Below are positions 35,612 to 44,476 of a stretch of 64,000 bases of DNA, piece after piece (position 1 is the first letter of the stretch; each line of letters starts with the position of its first letter). The notes below the pieces were generated by a model, which did no database searches, was not told where the DNA came from, and saw only the letters and a list, made by a program, of their open reading frames with translations. Location of the stretch: positions 62,001 through 126,000 of the forward strand of contig NZ_VLLA01000018.1 of the NCBI RefSeq assembly GCF_007830635.1, written 5' to 3'. The position numbers and the translations under genes were made by a program. Source of the DNA: Bradyrhizobium huanghuaihaiense (GTDB lineage Bacteria; Pseudomonadota; Alphaproteobacteria; Rhizobiales; Xanthobacteraceae).

Positions 35612-36049
35612 ATGGACGACGAGATGACCAACAAGGCCGCCGCAAGGCTCAAATCAGAGGGCTGGAGCATCCTCGATACCACCGGCTTCATGCACTTGAT
35701 CGGCCCGTTGTGGGAGCGCAAGGTCGACGGCCACTACGAATTCGCACTCGCCACCGAAGACAAGCACCATAACCGCCGCGGCATGGTTCAGGGCGGCGTG
35801 ATGATGACCTTCGCCGACCGCACCTGCGGCATGACCGCCCGCTACACCTCCGGCAAGGAATTCATGGCGACTGTGCAGCTCGACACCCATTTCGTCGAGG
35901 CCGGCCAGATCGGCGACATCCTGATCTCCCGCCCGCGCGTGGTGCGCTCGACCCGCAGCCTGATCTTCATGAGCACCGAGGTGACGGTGGACGACCGCTG
36001 CATCGTGATGGCGAATGGCGTGTTCAAGATCTTGAAGGGGCCGACGTAG
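35612..36049 (+). CDS. PaaI family thioesterase (hotdog fold)
   Basis: A 145-residue hotdog-fold acyl-CoA thioesterase. The family pattern HHNRRGMVQGGVMMTFADRT (histidine, G..HGG/MVQGG and the aspartate in ADRT) is followed by MATVQLDTHFVEAGQIGDIL, DISRPRVVRSTRSLIFMSTE and the closing FKILKG. Such enzymes remove CoA from misprimed or aromatic acyl intermediates; the substrate cannot be told. Several in-frame ATGs are possible (35555, 35588, 35612, 35624). I favour 35612 without strong support from a ribosome-binding site. Confidence 0.82.
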   Translation: MDDEMTNKAAARLKSEGWSILDTTGFMHLIGPLWERKVDGHYEFALATEDKHHNRRGMVQGGVMMTFADRTCGMTARYTSGKEFMATVQLDTHFVEAGQIGDILISRPRVVRSTRSLIFMSTEVTVDDRCIVMANGVFKILKGPT

Positions 36050-36092
36050 GCCGCCGTTGTCAGGCGGCCTACTCCGCGCGCCACAAACTCCG

Positions 36093-36286
36093 CCGTCGTC
36101 CCTGCGAACGCAGGGACCCATAACCACAGGGAGTGGAGTGGCGCGAAATAGGCAACTCCGAGTCTTCGCAAAACTCTTGCTGCGGCTATCGCGACGAGCG
36201 CAATCGCTCGCGCGGGGGTCCCGGATCTGCGCTCCGCTCTAGGCAACGCTTCGCGTTGCCGGGAGCTGCGCTTGTCCGGGACGACG
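36093..36286. repeat. Intergenic palindromic repeat, family A copy 6
   Basis: The left arm is CGTCGTCCCTGCGAACGCAG, the right arm GCGCTTGTCCGGGACGACG. The interior keeps GGACCCATAACCACAGGGAG and CGAGTCTTCGCAAAACTC but has extra hairpins (CGACGAGCGCAATCGCTCG, CTAGGCAACGCTTCGCGTTG). This is the longest copy and mixes two arm types. Confidence 0.82.
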
Positions 36287-36308
36287 AGAGGAGGTGCCTC
36301 CCTCTCCC

Positions 36309-36390
36309 CGTCATTGCGAGCGCAGCGAAGCAATCCAGGAATCTCTCCGCGGACGCATCTCTGGATTGCTTCGCTGCGCTCGCAATGACG
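36309..36390. repeat. Intergenic palindromic repeat, family B copy 2
   Basis: CGTCATTGCGAGCGCAGCGA ... TCGCTGCGCTCGCAATGACG, almost perfectly symmetrical, with nested AAGCAATCCAG / CTGGATTGCTT. Together with family A copy 6 it fills the 388-base gap before the aldo/keto reductase gene. Confidence 0.9.
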
Positions 36391-36437
36391 GAACCGGGCG
36401 GCTATGCTGGCGCGACAAGAAGCATCGAGGATAGCCC

Positions 36438-37448
36438 ATGGACTACCGCCAGCTCGGCCGCACCGGCCTGAAAGTCTCGCCGATTTGTCTCGGCACCATG
36501 ATGTTCGGCGGGCCGACCGATGAAGCTGCCTCGAAGCGGATCATCGACAAGGCGCACGGTGCAGGCATCAATTTCATCGACACCGCAGACGCCTATTCGA
36601 AAGGCGCATCCGAAGAGGTCGTGGGACGCGCCATCGCCGGCAACCGCAATGCCTGGGTGCTCGCCACAAAGCTCGCCAATCCTATGGGTGATGATCCCAA
36701 CCGTGGCGGCCTGTCGCGGCGCTGGGTGTTGCAGGCCGCGGACGAAAGCTTGAGGCGGCTCGGCACCGACCACATCGACATCTACTATCTGCACAAGGAA
36801 GACCATGCGACGCCGCTGGAGGAGACGGTGCGCGCGATGGGCGACCTGATCCGATCAGGCAAGGTGCGCTATTTCGGCGTCTCCAACTACCGCGCCTGGC
36901 GCGTCGCCGAGATCTGCAACATCTGCGACCGGCTCGGCATCGACCGGCCCGCGGTGAGCCAGCCCTATTACAACGCGATGAACCGCATGCCCGAGGTCGA
37001 GCATTTTCCGGCCTGCGCCTATTACGGCCTCGGTATCGTGCCCTATAGCCCTTTGGCGCGCGGCGTGCTCACCGGCAAGTACAAGCCGGATGCCGCCCCG
37101 GACAAGGAGACGCGCGCCGGCCGCAACGACACCCGCATGATGCAGACGGAATGGCGACCGGAATCGCTCCAGCTTGCGCAGGAGATCAAGACTCACGCCG
37201 AGAAGAAAGGCATCACCGCCGGCCAGTTCGCGGTCGCCTGGGTGCTGAACTCGGCGTTCGTGACCTCCATCATCGCCGGTCCCCGCACCGAGCAGCAGTG
37301 GGACGACTATATCCGCGCACTCGACTATCGGTTCACGGCGGAGGACGAGGCGCTGATCGACCGACTGGTCGTGCCGGGCCATCCCTCGACGCCGGGCTAC
37401 AACGATCCGGCCTATCCGATCGAGGGCCGCCGCGCGCGGACGAGCTAA
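36438..37448 (+). CDS. Aldo/keto reductase
   Basis: A 336-residue (alpha/beta)8-barrel NADPH-dependent oxidoreductase of the AKR superfamily, YghZ/Tas-like subgroup. The N-terminus MDYRQLGRTGLKVSPICLGT then MMFGG, the catalytic aspartate and tyrosine in NFIDTADAYSKGASEEVVGR (D48, Y53), the lysine in LATKLANPMG, and histidine in YYLHKEDHATP form the tetrad. KIRYFGVSNY-like VRYFGVSNYRAWRVAEI and AVAWVLNSAFVTSIIAGPRT are typical for substrate/cofactor binding. The TTC38-like gene follows after 12 bases, so they are probably one transcript. Confidence 0.92.
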   Translation: MDYRQLGRTGLKVSPICLGTMMFGGPTDEAASKRIIDKAHGAGINFIDTADAYSKGASEEVVGRAIAGNRNAWVLATKLANPMGDDPNRGGLSRRWVLQAADESLRRLGTDHIDIYYLHKEDHATPLEETVRAMGDLIRSGKVRYFGVSNYRAWRVAEICNICDRLGIDRPAVSQPYYNAMNRMPEVEHFPACAYYGLGIVPYSPLARGVLTGKYKPDAAPDKETRAGRNDTRMMQTEWRPESLQLAQEIKTHAEKKGITAGQFAVAWVLNSAFVTSIIAGPRTEQQWDDYIRALDYRFTAEDEALIDRLVVPGHPSTPGYNDPAYPIEGRRARTS

Positions 37449-37460
37449 CAGCGGGAGACG

Positions 37461-38777
37461 ATGATGCCGCTTGAAGATCGCTACGGTCTTCCGCTGTCTA
37501 CCTCCTCGGACGAGGCGGCATCCGCCTATCGCGAGGGCATCGATCTCATGCTCTCCGGCTGGACCGGTACGGCCGAGACGCTGGAGCGGGCGATTGCGGC
37601 TGATCCGGGCTTCGCGCTTGCTCACATTGCCCGCGGCCGCGTGCACGCCTTCTACCAGCAGGGCGATCTCGCGCGGCAGAAGGCGGCGCTGGCGCGCGAG
37701 CTCGTTGCCAGGCGCGGCACGGAGCGCGAGCGCTCGCATGTCGAGACACTGGCGCTGGCGATCGAGGGGCGGCTGCCCGAAGCGATCGCGACGATGTTGA
37801 AGCACGTCGACGCCTGGCCGCGCGATGCCGTGGTGCTGTCGCTGCCGCTCGGCGCCTTCGGCCTGTTCGCGTTCTCGGGCATGGCCGATCACGATCGCGC
37901 GCGGCATCAGCTGTGCGAGCGGGTCGCACGGCACTATGGCGAGGACTGGTGGTTTCTCACCATGTCCGGCTGGGCGATGACGGAGAATGGCGATGTCGCG
38001 CGCGGCCGCGCCGTCACCGAGCGTGGCTTCAACCTCCGCCGCACCAACGCTCACGCCGCGCATGCGGTGCTGCATGCGATGTTCGAGGACGGCTCGATCG
38101 AGGAAGCTGATCGTCTCGTCGACGACTGGATCCTCTCTTACGACCGCGCCGGCATCCTGCACGGCCATATCCTGTGGCACCAGGCGCTCGGCGCGCTCGA
38201 GCATGGCGACGCAGCACGCGCGCTCAAGATCTATGCCGACGTGCTCCAGCCTTCCGCCACGCAGGCGCCGCCGCTCAACGTCGTCACTGACGGCGCCTCG
38301 CTGCTCTGGCGCCTGTCCGCCTACGGCCACGCCGTGCCCAGAGCGTTGTGGCTGGAAGCCGACACGGCCGCGCAAAAACTATTTCCAAAATCGAGCCTGC
38401 CGTTCGCCGACGTCCACATGGCGCTGTTCGCTGCGGCAACGCAAAACAATGAGGCGCTGGCGGCGCGGCTTGCCGTCATCGAGCAACGCCTCGCCGAGGG
38501 CAAGCTGCCCGCCGGTCCCGTGGTCCCCGCGATCTGCCGCGCGCTGGCCGCCTTTGCCGACGAGGACTATGCGGCCTGCGTGCAAATGCTCGCGCCCGTC
38601 CTCGGCGAGGTCGTCCGCATCGGCGGCAGCCACGCCCAGCGCGAGCTGATCGAGGATACCTTCATCGTCGCGCTGATGTGCAGCGGCGACGTCCCTCGCG
38701 CGCGCACCCTGCTCGACGCCCGCCTGCACCGCCGCCCCTCCCTGCGCGATACGCGCTGGCAGGCGACGATGGCTTAG
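37461..38777 (+). CDS. Tetratricopeptide repeat protein, TTC38-like
   Basis: A 438-residue all-helical protein resembling the TTC38 family of repeat proteins. Markers are LPLSTSSDEAASAYREGIDL at the start, TLERAIAADPGFALAHIARG, ALLERELV-like spacing, YGEDWWFLTMSGWAMTENGD and AHAAHAVLHAMFEDGSIEEA. The role is unknown; TTC38-type proteins are probably protein-binding scaffolds. It starts 12 bases after the aldo/keto reductase stop, with CGGGAGA upstream; MMPLED has two adjacent ATGs, either possible. Confidence 0.78.
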   Translation: MMPLEDRYGLPLSTSSDEAASAYREGIDLMLSGWTGTAETLERAIAADPGFALAHIARGRVHAFYQQGDLARQKAALARELVARRGTERERSHVETLALAIEGRLPEAIATMLKHVDAWPRDAVVLSLPLGAFGLFAFSGMADHDRARHQLCERVARHYGEDWWFLTMSGWAMTENGDVARGRAVTERGFNLRRTNAHAAHAVLHAMFEDGSIEEADRLVDDWILSYDRAGILHGHILWHQALGALEHGDAARALKIYADVLQPSATQAPPLNVVTDGASLLWRLSAYGHAVPRALWLEADTAAQKLFPKSSLPFADVHMALFAAATQNNEALAARLAVIEQRLAEGKLPAGPVVPAICRALAAFADEDYAACVQMLAPVLGEVVRIGGSHAQRELIEDTFIVALMCSGDVPRARTLLDARLHRRPSLRDTRWQATMA

Positions 38778-38978
38778 CTCCGCCACGAAAAAAACACCGG
38801 CCTGACGGCAAGTGCCCGGCGGGACGGTGGGGCGATTTGGACGAATCGCCAGGGATGGTGCGGTGGTATTCCAGACGGACTCGGCAGCGCGAACGGGATC
38901 GCAACCAATTTGCGGTTCGATGGTTATGAAGCGGACCTCCAGCGTCCCTCCAGCGTCCCTTGGCATACGAGCCTGACG

Positions 38979-39569
38979 ATGCGCCTCTGCCGACCGGTCC
39001 TCGCAGCAACCCTCGTCGCCTCCCTTGCAGCTTCGGCAAGCCCTTGTTTCGCCGAAGATTCCAAGCCCATTGCGGTCAACAATCCGCCGGCGCAGCAGAA
39101 CGCCCTGATCGACCTGCTGGCGCTGATGTCCGGCCAGTGCAAGACGCTGAAGGTCGCGGGCCGCACCTTCGCCTGCAAGACGGTCGCCTACGCCCATGGC
39201 GACACGGGCCGGGTCAATTTCGCGGTCGCCGTCGACGACCCCAGCGACGAAAACCACGTCGTGTCGTTCTCCGGCGAGAACGGCAAGCGCGCTGACGATA
39301 ATTCCTACGAGCTGCCGATCGACCGCATGCTGCTCAACTCCAAGGACCGGCCCAGGGTCGACGGACTGCCGGTACCTGCCGAACAGGCCTCCACCGGCAT
39401 TTGCCGCCAGACCGGTAACTTCGCTGCCAAGAAGGTGAACGACGTGACCTGCTCGGCGACCGACAGCGAAGGCCGCCGATATGAACTGCTGTTCGTCTCC
39501 GACGGTACGCCGGTGAGTGTGCGCCGCATCCGGCAATCGTCGCCGTCGATCCAGGACCCGTTCAAGTAG
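38979..39569 (+). CDS. Secreted protein of unknown function
   Basis: A 196-residue exported protein: signal peptide (LAATLVASLAASASPCFAED), then a region with four cysteines (GQCKTLKVAGRTFACKTVAY, TGICRQTG, VTCSATDSEG) and a beta-rich look (RVNFAVAVDDPSDENHVVSF). I recognise no family. I start at ATG 38979, directly before the hydrophobic segment, and not at the earlier in-frame ATG (38910). The 201 bases upstream hold no other feature. Confidence 0.7.
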   Translation: MRLCRPVLAATLVASLAASASPCFAEDSKPIAVNNPPAQQNALIDLLALMSGQCKTLKVAGRTFACKTVAYAHGDTGRVNFAVAVDDPSDENHVVSFSGENGKRADDNSYELPIDRMLLNSKDRPRVDGLPVPAEQASTGICRQTGNFAAKKVNDVTCSATDSEGRRYELLFVSDGTPVSVRRIRQSSPSIQDPFK

Positions 39570-39713
39570 CGGCACTTCGTCCCGCCCTGCCCGGCAGCGA
39601 AGCGGGCGTGCATCCTTCCATTTGAAACTCCGGACCAGGCGGGTATGCTCGCGCGCGCGTCCTCATCGAGGAGGCCCGATTGCAACTGGAGCCGGGGGGC
39701 CGAGAGTCCAGCA

Positions 39714-41570
39714 ATGCTTGTGATCACCGGGCTCGTGCGCATCCTGATCGTCTGCCTGCTCGCAAGCCTGTCGCGTGAATGCATCGCAGCCGACGGCCCA
39801 CGGCAGCGTTCGATCCTGGTGCTGGAAGAAGCCGATTTTCGCTCGCCCTTCTATTCCGAGATCTTTGCCGGTATCCGCGCCGCCGCGAAGCAGAACGGCA
39901 GGGGTCACACGGTGATCTACGGCGAAAGCCTCGATCTCGCCCGCTTCCCGGGACCGGGCTACGAAGAGAGTCTGGTCGGTCATCTCAAGACCAAATATGC
40001 GCAGCGGCCGATCGACGTCATCGTTTCGATCGGCGTGACATCGGCGAAATTCCTTCAAGCGCGCAAGCAGGACATCTGGCCCGCCGCGCCCGTCGTTTAC
40101 GGCTTCGTGCCCGATCTGCCCGAGACGCGCGCGCTATTCCTGCCCAACACGACAGCCGTCTTCGCAAGGGTGAGACCAGCACAGCTCTTGACCGCAGCGC
40201 GCGCCATCGTTCCCGACCTGACCCATGTCGTCCTCGTGGGCGAGGCCTGGAAGAATCCACTAACCTACGGGCATTGGAAACAGGACTTCGCGGCCGAGAT
40301 GCCCGATCTCGAAGTCACCGATCTGTCCGGCGCGGTACTGCGTGAGGTCCGCAGCCACGTCGCCTCCCTGCCCGCACGCTCTGCGATCCTGACCTCGGCG
40401 ATGTATTCCGACGGCGAAGGCACCTATTATTCCCCCGCCTCGGCACTCGCACGCGTCGCCGAGAGTGCGAACCGCCCGATCATCATCACATCAGATACGT
40501 TCCTCGGGCGCTCGGGCGTGGGCGGCTTCCTGCTGCTGCCCGAGATCATCGGACGGGAAGCCGGCGAGGTGGCGATGCGGATGCTCGACGGCGAAGCGCC
40601 GTCGAGCATCGTTCCGTTCAGCGGCAACAACGTGAAGCCGATCTTCGACTGGCGGCAGTTGAAGCGCTGGAATGTGGACGAGGTCAATCTGCCCCCCGGC
40701 AGCGAGGTACGTTTCCGCGAACCGAGCTTCTGGGCGCAGTATTACTGGCACTCCATCATCATCGCGGGCGTGGTGCTGGTGCAGGCGCTGATGATCACCA
40801 TTCTGCTGCGCGAGCGGCGCTTGCGCTTCGTGGCCGAGGTCGAGGCGCGCCAGCGCATGTCGGAGCTCGCCCACATGAACCGTCGCGCCACCGCGGGGGA
40901 GATGTCCGTCTCGCTCGCACACGAGCTGAACCAGCCGCTCGCCGCCATTATGATCAATGCCGAGACGGCCCAGCAGATATTACGGAAGCCGGCGCCCGAC
41001 CTCGGCGAAGTCAGGGACATATTGGACCACATCCGCCGTGACGATCAGCGGGCCGCCGAAGTCATCGGCCGGCTGCGCTCGTTTCTGAAACGAGACCCGA
41101 CCGAACGGCGCGAGCTTGACCTCAATGCCACCGTCGGCGAGGTGTTTCGATTCCTCTCCGTGCAGGCCCTGACCCACGATGTCGAGCTCCTGTCACAGCC
41201 GTCGCCCGCGGACATCCGCGTGAAAGGCGACAAGGTGCAGCTCCAGCAGGCCATCCTGAACATCGTCATGAACGGCATGGAGGCTGTGGCCCATCTCCCG
41301 GACGAGCGGCGCCGCGTGGTCGGACGAACCAGTCTCACTGAGGGCAACTTGGCCCTTGTCTCCATTGCCGACGCCGGTCACGGCATCCTCGCGGAGAAAG
41401 TGAGCGAGATCTTCAAGCCGTTCTTCACGACCAAGGCGCAGGGCATGGGCATAGGCCTCTCGATCGCGCATACCATCGTCGAGGCGCATGGCGGCCGCAT
41501 CTGGGCTGAAAATGCCCCGTCAGGGGGCGCCGTCTTTCACGTCAGCCTGCCGCTGGCAGCGCCGCAGTAG
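39714..41570 (+). CDS. Sensor histidine kinase with periplasmic ABC substrate-binding-like domain
   Basis: A 618-residue two-component sensor. After an N-terminal signal/anchor comes a periplasmic region (about 25-335) resembling ABC transporter substrate-binding proteins: SILVLEEADFRSPFYSEIFA at the start, VIVSIGVTSAKFLQARKQD, and ITSDTFLGRSGVGGFLLLPE. It is followed by one transmembrane helix (SIIIAGVVLVQALMITILLR, about 345) and a cytoplasmic kinase. The phosphoacceptor is the histidine in SLAHELNQPLAAI (about 403), then NIVMNGMEAV (N box), DAGHGI (G1) and GMGIGLSIAHTIV (G2). It lacks a receiver domain, and no response regulator gene is adjacent; its partner lies elsewhere. The ligand is unknown. 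Confidence 0.88.
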   Translation: MLVITGLVRILIVCLLASLSRECIAADGPRQRSILVLEEADFRSPFYSEIFAGIRAAAKQNGRGHTVIYGESLDLARFPGPGYEESLVGHLKTKYAQRPIDVIVSIGVTSAKFLQARKQDIWPAAPVVYGFVPDLPETRALFLPNTTAVFARVRPAQLLTAARAIVPDLTHVVLVGEAWKNPLTYGHWKQDFAAEMPDLEVTDLSGAVLREVRSHVASLPARSAILTSAMYSDGEGTYYSPASALARVAESANRPIIITSDTFLGRSGVGGFLLLPEIIGREAGEVAMRMLDGEAPSSIVPFSGNNVKPIFDWRQLKRWNVDEVNLPPGSEVRFREPSFWAQYYWHSIIIAGVVLVQALMITILLRERRLRFVAEVEARQRMSELAHMNRRATAGEMSVSLAHELNQPLAAIMINAETAQQILRKPAPDLGEVRDILDHIRRDDQRAAEVIGRLRSFLKRDPTERRELDLNATVGEVFRFLSVQALTHDVELLSQPSPADIRVKGDKVQLQQAILNIVMNGMEAVAHLPDERRRVVGRTSLTEGNLALVSIADAGHGILAEKVSEIFKPFFTTKAQGMGIGLSIAHTIVEAHGGRIWAENAPSGGAVFHVSLPLAAPQ

Positions 41571-41591
41571 CGATCAACCTCGGAGCGACCC

Positions 41592-41939
41592 ATGACGCGC
41601 GACCGCCTGTTCCTGCTGCGCCCCGGCTTCGAGGACCCGGCCTATCCGGGCCAACGCTTCTATTGCTGGCATTGCGCACTGATGGAGGGCGTGCTCGCCT
41701 CGTTTCCGGCACTGGCCGAAAAGCTCGACGTCGAGCGCATCGCCTGGCCACGGCCGCGGCAGGCCGCGATCGAATTGGTCGGCGAACAGAACCAGTCGCT
41801 GCCGCTGCTCGTGCTCGCCGATGGCGCGACATCGCGGCACCAGACCGGCAGCCATCAGGGCCGCGCTTTCATCGCCGACAGGGACGCGATCCTCGCCGCG
41901 CTCTCAGAGCGGCACGGCTTTCCCGATCCGCATCCGTAG
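41592..41939 (+). CDS. DUF3088 family protein
   Basis: A 115-residue protein of the DUF3088 family, a small thioredoxin-like group. It starts RDRLFLLRPGFEDPAYPGQR and has a CWHC (CxxC) motif in FYCWHCALMEGVLASFPALA, followed by IAWPRPRQAAIELVGEQNQS and LPLLVLADG. The CxxC could be redox active or bind metal. It starts 21 bases after the histidine kinase, with CGGAGCG upstream, so the two may be co-transcribed. No function is established. Confidence 0.8.
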   Translation: MTRDRLFLLRPGFEDPAYPGQRFYCWHCALMEGVLASFPALAEKLDVERIAWPRPRQAAIELVGEQNQSLPLLVLADGATSRHQTGSHQGRAFIADRDAILAALSERHGFPDPHP

Positions 41940-41950
41940 GAAATGGTCCC

Positions 41951-42019
41951 GTAGCCCGCATGAGGGCAGCGACATGCGGGAGCAGTCGTCCCGGATATCG
42001 CTTCGCTCATCCGGGCTAC
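41951..42019. repeat. Intergenic palindromic repeat, family C copy 2
   Basis: GTAGCCCGCATGAGGGCAGC at the left and CGCTTCGCTCATCCGGGCTA at the right. The left arm has diverged from copy 1 (GAGCGAAGC is GAGGGCAGC). Confidence 0.82.
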
Positions 42020-42111
42020 AGGATACGTCGCGAAACGAGGGAAGATTGGCATTGCGTCCTGTCGATCGCTGCGCATAGTCGGCGCAACAAGCCAACCGAG
42101 CCCGCCCCACC

Positions 42112-42681
42112 ATGCCCACGCCCCTCCCCGCCCTCATCGTGGTCGACGTCCAGCGTGCGTTCGACGAATGGGAGGCTGCCGGCAAGCGGCGCAACAACCC
42201 CGAGGCCGTGGCGCGCATCGCCGAACTGCTCGCAGCGTTCAGGACGAACCGCGCGCCGATCTTCCACATCCGCCACGAGGGCACGAAGCCGAATTCGTCG
42301 TTTCTGCCGTCGCGCTCCGGTTATGCCGTCAAGGACGAGGCGCGCGAGCAGGACGGCGAGCCCGTCATCGTCAAGCGTGTCAACAGCGCCTTCATCGGCA
42401 CGGATCTCGAAACGCGCCTGCGCGAGGCTGGCATCACCACGCTCGTGATCTGCGGCGCCACCACCAATCATTGCGTCGAGACGACGACGCGGATGGCCGG
42501 CAATCTCGACTTCGATGCGCGTCTGGTGCGCGATGCGACCTGGACGTTCGAGCGGATCGGGCCCGATGGTGACGCGCATTCCGCCGAGGAGATCCACGCG
42601 ATGACGCTGTCGAATCTCAACGGCGAATTCGCGCGCATCGTCACGACGGACGAGGTCGTCGCATCATTCGCGGCGAAGTGA
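42112..42681 (+). CDS. Isochorismatase-fold cysteine hydrolase
   Basis: A 189-residue hydrolase of the isochorismatase/nicotinamidase superfamily, cleaving C-N bonds in small amides such as N-carbamoyl or nicotinamide-like compounds. The catalytic triad is D12 in LIVVDVQRAF, K87 in VIVKRVNSAF and C120 in GATTNHCVETTTRMA, with the cis-peptide before ATTN. The substrate cannot be predicted. A hairpin of about 8 bp at 42729-42762 may end its transcript. Confidence 0.88.
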   Translation: MPTPLPALIVVDVQRAFDEWEAAGKRRNNPEAVARIAELLAAFRTNRAPIFHIRHEGTKPNSSFLPSRSGYAVKDEAREQDGEPVIVKRVNSAFIGTDLETRLREAGITTLVICGATTNHCVETTTRMAGNLDFDARLVRDATWTFERIGPDGDAHSAEEIHAMTLSNLNGEFARIVTTDEVVASFAAK

Positions 42682-42844
42682 TGGCAACAATGCGATCAAC
42701 GCGGATGATGCGACAATAAATCTCACGACGCGCGATCATCATTACCAGTCAGACATCGCGCGCTGCGTCGTTTCGACGCCCGCACTGGCCGGAACGCGGC
42801 CAGCACCCATGTGTTGTCACACGACATTCAACTGGAGTGACGAC

Positions 42845-43147
42845 ATGAAGTATCTCATTGCCGTGATGGCCATCGGCGCTGCGGCGCTGGCCGGCGGATC
42901 GGCGGCGAACGCGGCCAACAGCACGAGCGCGAAGCAGAACGCGCCGACCGACATCAGCGCGCAGCATCGGCACCATCATGGCCACCGCCATCATCACTGG
43001 CGCCATCACAATCATGGCTATTATCGTCCGCACTACCGGAACTACGGCTATTACCCGCGGCACCAAGGCTATTATGGTGGCGGACCGTACGGCTATTACG
43101 GCGGCGGCCCCAGCGTCACGTTCGGCTTTGGCGGCAGCCGCTGGTAA
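42845..43147 (+). CDS. Small secreted histidine/tyrosine/glycine-rich protein
   Basis: A 100-residue exported protein. A signal peptide (IAVMAIGAAALAGGSAANAA) is followed by QHRHHHGHRHHHWRHHNHGY, a cluster with 11 histidines, and a Tyr-Gly repeat region (YYRPHYRNYGYYPRHQGYYG, GGPYGYYGGG). The histidine cluster could bind transition metals such as nickel, zinc or copper in the periplasm; that is inference. CTGGAG lies seven bases before the ATG. A terminator lies 22 bases after the stop. An imperfect palindrome TGTTGTCACACGACA sits at 42811-42825 before the start. Confidence 0.78.
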   Translation: MKYLIAVMAIGAAALAGGSAANAANSTSAKQNAPTDISAQHRHHHGHRHHHWRHHNHGYYRPHYRNYGYYPRHQGYYGGGPYGYYGGGPSVTFGFGGSRW

Positions 43148-43168
43148 ACTGGCCGGCACGGACGAACG

Positions 43169-43195
43169 AAAGGCCCGCGCATGCGCGGGCCTTTT
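43169..43195. terminator. Rho-independent terminator, probably bidirectional
   Basis: AAAGGCCCGCGC and GCGCGGGCCTTT form a 12 bp stem followed by TT. It lies between the histidine-rich gene and the convergent amine oxidase gene. Confidence 0.9.
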
Positions 43196-44467
43196 TCATC
43201 CGCGCAACATCATCTCCGCCGTCGCCAGCCCGCTCGCCAGCGCGGCCTCGACCGTGCCCATGTCGCGGCCGCGATAGAGCGCTTCGCCCGAGAACAGCAC
43301 GGCACCATCGGCGCGCGCGAGGATCGCCTGCGCATCGCGCGTGCGCGGCGTCGCCCAGGAATAGGCGCCGCGGGCGAAAGGGTCATGCGTCCAGTTGGTC
43401 GCCGCCGCCGCGACGAGCTCGCGCGCGACGTCCTCGCGGGGCAGGCTGAAGATCGCGGCGAGCGAGTCCAGTCCCTTGTCGACCAATCCTTGCGAATCGA
43501 GATGCGACAGCTGCGCCGTCCGCGGGCCGCCGAACCAGCCGGTGAGCACGGCACGCTCGTCCGGATAGCGCGTCCACCACACCGGGATGGCCTGCTCCGA
43601 CAACAGGAAGGTCATATCGGCGAGCTCCGGCTTGCGCTCGCGCCACCACGGCCGCGCGAAGCGCAGCAGGATCTTGATCACGCTGCCGAAGCCGATGTCG
43701 TCGGCGGCAGCGGCCTTCGTCCGCGCAGCCGCGGGCAGAGCGATGTCCCGCAACAACGGCAGCGGAACGGTGACGATCACGCGATCGCAGCCGTGCACCT
43801 CGCCATTGGCGCAACGGACGACAAGCGCGCCGCCCGCCTCTTCGACGGCCGACACCACGCAGCCGAAGCGGATCGCGGCGCCATGCCCACGGCACTCGGC
43901 CGCCAGGAATTCGATCAGTGCGCCATAGCCGCCGACGATGCGCGCCTGGGCGTGATGCCCGCCGTCCATCCATTCCTCGCGCAGCGCCAGGATGGAGGCG
44001 CGCGCCGGATCGGCCGCATCGTAACCTTCGACCATGCGCTCGATGGAATGGCGCAGCCGCTCGTATTTTGGTCCGGCAAAGTACCGCCGCAGGAAATCGG
44101 CGACGGTGAGATCGTCCTTCAACGCCCCGAGCACGGCTTGCAGCTCCGCCTCATGCGGATCGTGCCGATCCTCGCGCGAGAGCCCTGTGCCGTCAAAGCT
44201 CCATTGCGTGCCTGCGATCTCCCGAAGCGATAGCCCCGCCTCGCGCAGCAAAGCGCGCGTGACCGGCGCCTCGCCATGGATGAATTCGGCGCCGCCATCG
44301 GCGGGATAGCCGAACTCCGATGCCGGCAGCGGATGAATGCGACCGCCGCAGCGCTCGCGTGCTTCGAGGATGGTCACCCTCTTGCCGGCGCGCACGAGCG
44401 CGCGCGCCGCCATCAGCCCGGCCGCACCGGCGCCGACGATGACAATGTGCTCCGACGTCTCCGGCAT
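43196..44467 (-). CDS. FAD-dependent amine oxidase
   Basis: A 423-residue flavoenzyme of the flavin monoamine oxidase family, oxidising amines to aldehydes with release of peroxide. The FAD-binding motif is VIVGAGAAGLMAARALVRAG then KRVTILEARERCGGRI (residues 9-45); the substrate region GYPADGGAEFIHGEAPVTRA follows. The C-terminal FAD domain contains LFSGEALYRGRDMGTVEAAL. The substrate is not predictable. It is nine bases downstream of the DHFR-like gene, with which it forms an operon together with the FABP-like gene. Confidence 0.86.
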   Translation of the reverse strand: MPETSEHIVIVGAGAAGLMAARALVRAGKRVTILEARERCGGRIHPLPASEFGYPADGGAEFIHGEAPVTRALLREAGLSLREIAGTQWSFDGTGLSREDRHDPHEAELQAVLGALKDDLTVADFLRRYFAGPKYERLRHSIERMVEGYDAADPARASILALREEWMDGGHHAQARIVGGYGALIEFLAAECRGHGAAIRFGCVVSAVEEAGGALVVRCANGEVHGCDRVIVTVPLPLLRDIALPAAARTKAAAADDIGFGSVIKILLRFARPWWRERKPELADMTFLLSEQAIPVWWTRYPDERAVLTGWFGGPRTAQLSHLDSQGLVDKGLDSLAAIFSLPREDVARELVAAAATNWTHDPFARGAYSWATPRTRDAQAILARADGAVLFSGEALYRGRDMGTVEAALASGLATAEMMLRG

Positions 44468-44476
44468 GGCGGCGCT

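Noticed and set aside
42729-42762. Rho-independent terminator after the isochorismatase-fold gene
   Set aside because: An 8 bp stem (CGCGCGAT/ATCGCGCG) exists, but the loop is long (18 bases) and there is no T-run, so it is mentioned only in the gene entry.
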